A DNA stretch of 64,000 nt, from contig CAJUGO010000002.1 in the NCBI GenBank assembly GCA_910585865.1, positions 62,001 to 126,000 on the forward strand, written 5' to 3'. The stretch is from an uncultured Ruminococcus sp. (GTDB taxonomy: Bacteria > Bacillota > Clostridia > Oscillospirales > Acutalibacteraceae). The notes under the pieces were generated by a model, which was not told the DNA's origin, did not search any database, and was given only the letters and a program-made list of their open reading frames with translations. The position numbers were made by a program, and so were the translations under genes. This document shows positions 61,424-64,000 of the stretch, piece after piece. Each line of letters starts with the position of its first letter. The first letter of the stretch is position 1.

Positions 61424-63832
61424 TTATTTTGCAGTTTCAGCTTTTATGCTGAGCCTGTTTGATTCATTATACGGTCTTACAAGCATAAAAATTATAAATG
61501 CCAATACAAGTACTGCAAAAATAAATCCGAGAACATTTATACTGCCTGTAAAAATTGACCCTGTCTGGAATACTATAAGTGAAACAGCATATGCAAATAC
61601 ACTCTGATATGCAATTGCAAATGATGTCCACTTAGCTGAATTCATTTCTCTTCTTATAGCCCCTATGGCGGCAAAGCACGGAGCACAGAGCAGATTAAAA
61701 ATCAGGAATGAATACCCTGCCAAAGGAGCCATACCCTCAAAATCAAGAACACCAAATACTCCCACAACTTCTTCTTTTGCAACAAGACCCATAATTGCAG
61801 CTACTGCCGCACTTGCTTCTCCAAATCCAATAGGAGTAAAAATCCAGCAAATTGCACTGCCAATCATACCAAGTATACTGTCACTAAGTTCCATTTCAAG
61901 TCTAAAGCCGAACGAACCGTTAACTGCACCAAAGTGAGATCCTGCCCAAATAAATATTGATGCAAGCAAAATAATTGTTCCTGCTTTTTTAATAAACGAC
62001 CAGCCGCGTTCCCACATTGAACGCAGGACATTTCCTATTGCAGGAAGATGATATGAAGGAAGTTCCATTACAAATGGCGCAGGATCGCCGGCAAACATTT
62101 TTGTTTTCTTTAGAATTATTCCTGAAATTACAATTGCGGCAATACCTATAAAATATGCGCTTGGAGCTACCCACCACGCACCTCCGAAAAGTGCAGTTGA
62201 AATAAGTGAAATAATAGGAAGTTTTGCTCCGCACGGAATAAAAGTTGTTGTCATAATTGTCATCTTACGGTCACGGTCATTTTCAATAGTACGCGAAGCC
62301 ATTATACCCGGTACGCCGCATCCCGAACCAACAAGCATAGGTATAAATGATTTGCCTGATAAACCGAACTTTCGGAAAATCCTATCCATAACAAACGCAA
62401 TACGTGCCATATAACCGCAGCTCTCAAGAAATGCAAGGAAGATAAACAAGACAAGCATCTGAGGTACAAAGCCTAAAACTGCACCGACACCGCCTATTAT
62501 ACCGTCTGCCACAAGACTGTGAAGCCAATCTGCACAGCCAATACTTGTGAGACCTTCATCTGCAAGATATGAGATACCGGGAATCCATACACCAAAATTT
62601 TGCGGTACAGGTACATTTTCAGACCCCATAACTTCGTCGACCTTTTCTCCAAGATTTATACCGGCTTCTGCCATGGCCTCATTGTATAATCCAAATGCCT
62701 CATCAAATGCGGCATAGTCTTTTTCATGAACAGCGGCAAGCACTTCATCAGCACCTGCTGCACCATTGTCAACAGCTTTTTGAACTTCTGTCTCAAATTC
62801 ATTTGTAAAAAGATTTGTTTTAGCATATTCATTAACAGAATCTTCGTATTCTGTCTGACCGATTCCAAATAAATGCCATCCGTCACCAAACAATCCGTCA
62901 TTAGCCCAGTCAGTGAGAACAGAGCCGACAGATGTAACCGAAATATAGTAAACTATACACATAATAACGGCAAAAATCGGTAAAGCAAAAAAACGATTGG
63001 TAACTACCTTATCAATTTTATCTGATGTTGTAAGCTGACCTTTATTCTTTTTCATATAACAGCTCTTGATGATGGCAGCTATGTATATATATCTTTCATT
63101 TGTAACAATACTTTCAGCATCATCATCTAATTCATTTTCTGCAGCTTGAATATCCTTTTCAACGTGGTCTAAAATATCCTGTGAAATATTAAGCTTATTA
63201 AGTACTTTATCATCACGCTCAAAAATCTTAATTGCATACCAGCGCTGCTGCTCCTCGGGCATATCATGAACTGCTGCCTCTTCAATGTGAGCAATTGCAT
63301 GTTCAACCACTCCGCAAAAACTGTGCATGGGAACTGTTCTTCCTGATTTTGCAGCTTCAACAGCTGTATCTGCCGCCTCCATAATGCCGCTCCCTTTCAG
63401 TGCAGAAATCTCAACCACCCTGCATCCAAGCTGGCGGGACAGTTCTTCAGCATCGATTTTATCATTATTTTTCCGGACAATATCCATCATATTAACAGCA
63501 ACTACGACCGGAATGCCAAGTTCCGTAAGCTGAGTTGTAAGGTAAAGATTTCTTTCAAGGTTAGTTCCGTCAATAATATTAAGAATTGCATCGGGTCGCT
63601 CTTCCACAAGGTAATTTCTAGCTACAACCTCTTCAAGTGTGTATGGTGAAAGCGAGTAAATCCCTGGCAAATCTATAACAGATACGCTGTTGTTACCTTT
63701 TAGCTTACCTTCTTTTTTTTCTACAGTTACTCCCGGCCAGTTGCCTACATACTGATTTGACCCGGTAAGTGCATTAAACAAAGTGGTCTTTCCGCAGTTA
63801 GGATTACCTGCCAGAGCGATTTTAATATTCAT
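61424..63832 (-). CDS. feoB: Ferrous iron transport protein B
   Basis: This is an 802-residue FeoB. The N-terminal G domain has G1 GNPNCGKTT (9-17), G3 DLPGIYSLSPY and G4 VNMMD. A helical regulatory domain follows, then the membrane part with the Gate motifs GSGCGVPGIMASRT and FIPCGAKLPI. Between the first and second membrane helices (residues about 310-410) there is an acidic, Ala-rich segment roughly 80-100 residues longer than I would expect. It is encoded between feoA and the Cys-rich small protein. GGAGG precedes ATG 63832. Confidence 0.95.
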   Translation of the reverse strand: MNIKIALAGNPNCGKTTLFNALTGSNQYVGNWPGVTVEKKEGKLKGNNSVSVIDLPGIYSLSPYTLEEVVARNYLVEERPDAILNIIDGTNLERNLYLTTQLTELGIPVVVAVNMMDIVRKNNDKIDAEELSRQLGCRVVEISALKGSGIMEAADTAVEAAKSGRTVPMHSFCGVVEHAIAHIEEAAVHDMPEEQQRWYAIKIFERDDKVLNKLNISQDILDHVEKDIQAAENELDDDAESIVTNERYIYIAAIIKSCYMKKNKGQLTTSDKIDKVVTNRFFALPIFAVIMCIVYYISVTSVGSVLTDWANDGLFGDGWHLFGIGQTEYEDSVNEYAKTNLFTNEFETEVQKAVDNGAAGADEVLAAVHEKDYAAFDEAFGLYNEAMAEAGINLGEKVDEVMGSENVPVPQNFGVWIPGISYLADEGLTSIGCADWLHSLVADGIIGGVGAVLGFVPQMLVLFIFLAFLESCGYMARIAFVMDRIFRKFGLSGKSFIPMLVGSGCGVPGIMASRTIENDRDRKMTIMTTTFIPCGAKLPIISLISTALFGGAWWVAPSAYFIGIAAIVISGIILKKTKMFAGDPAPFVMELPSYHLPAIGNVLRSMWERGWSFIKKAGTIILLASIFIWAGSHFGAVNGSFGFRLEMELSDSILGMIGSAICWIFTPIGFGEASAAVAAIMGLVAKEEVVGVFGVLDFEGMAPLAGYSFLIFNLLCAPCFAAIGAIRREMNSAKWTSFAIAYQSVFAYAVSLIVFQTGSIFTGSINVLGFIFAVLVLAFIIFMLVRPYNESNRLSIKAETAK

Positions 63833-63875
63833 ATTTAGTATCCTCCCATCAATTAGCAGCCGCTAACCAATATTT

Positions 63876-63930
63876 AAAAAATAATGGGATTTCTCCCTAA
63901 ATCAGCCGCCAAAATTTAAAATTGGCGGCT
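63876..63930 (-). promoter_or_regulatory. Tandem hairpins between feoA and feoB
   Basis: On the minus strand a 9-bp stem (AGCCGCCAA / TTGGCGGCT, 63904-63930) is followed by GGGA-GAAA-TCCC (63886-63897) and then ATTATTTTTT. The second hairpin plus T-run looks like a weak terminator, so feoB expression may be set partly by read-through. Confidence 0.45.
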
Positions 63931-63938
63931 GTTATAAA

Positions 63939-64000
63939 CTATTCAACTTCAATCATCTGTGCATCTGCTTTCCTAAGAGAAAGCTCATAGCCTCTTACAG
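63939..64000 (-). CDS. feoA: FeoA family protein, C-terminal fragment (runs off the window)
   Basis: The last 19 codons are visible: RGYELSLRKADAQMIEVE and a TAG stop at 63939-63941. This is the typical end of a FeoA SH3-like domain. It precedes feoB by about 106 bp in the normal feoAB order. The start lies beyond the right edge. Confidence 0.85.
   Translation of the reverse strand, partial: VRGYELSLRKADAQMIEVE

Overview
The window is low-GC DNA from an endospore-forming Gram-positive member of the Clostridia. The closest overall feel is the Ruminococcaceae/Oscillospirales group. That placement is inferred from gene content, not from a search. The support is a complete spoIIIAA-AH operon, an IspH-S1 fusion protein, ribosomal protein L27 with a cleavable N-terminal extension next to its Prp protease, a FeoB-associated Cys-rich small protein, and a starch-degrading lipoprotein with a C-terminal starch-binding-like module. 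Almost every gene is on the minus strand. The only plus-strand genes are the hisH-hisF pair. No rRNA, tRNA, insertion sequence, prophage or CRISPR array was seen.

Layout from left to right; transcription mostly runs right to left. 287-3125 is a three-gene ABC importer (ATPase, permease, lipoprotein binding protein) with a good sigma-A promoter. 3262-9362 is a nusB / TsaD-like / xseA / dnaE operon that lacks xseB. 9479-14130 is the complete spoIIIA operon (mother-cell to forespore feeding channel), with a sigma-E-like promoter that overlaps the upstream terminator. 14234-17293 holds an HD-domain protein, ligA, and a small SecD-like lipoprotein gene broken by an in-frame TGA. 17446-23546 holds rpiR, a BaiN-like flavoprotein, a HAD protein, cmk, plsC and the ispH-S1 fusion. 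23762-25144 is hisHF. 25240-29097 holds an SseB-like protein, the alpha-amylase lipoprotein and a YitT-family membrane protein. 29139-32111 is rplU-prp-rpmA-obgE-mrnC, behind a consensus promoter and an L21-leader-like hairpin. 32238-36461 holds folD, lgt and a two-subunit M16 peptidase pair.

36740-58144 is a 21-kb surface polysaccharide cluster. It has an initiating phosphoglycosyl transferase, four further glycosyltransferases, a Wzy-like polymerase, a Wzx flippase, the full CapE/CapF/WecB route to UDP-N-acetyl-L-fucosamine, a pyruvyl transferase with an FrhB-like Fe-S protein, a LicD-type phospho-transferase, and a Wzz/BY-kinase pair at the far end. Inside the cluster sits a 1564-residue secreted protein with a phosphodiester-glycosidase domain, cell-wall-binding-type repeats and four tandem 77-residue units. 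59223-60817 is ilvA-ridA. 61229-64000 is a ferrous iron uptake locus (feoA fragment, feoB and a 57-residue Cys-rich partner).

The points most worth a second look are the SecD-like gene with a nonsense codon, the repeat protein embedded with LicD in the polysaccharide operon, the overlapping terminator and sigma-E promoter before spoIIIAA, a candidate small inverted-repeat element at 30961-31121, and the enlarged extracytoplasmic segment of FeoB.
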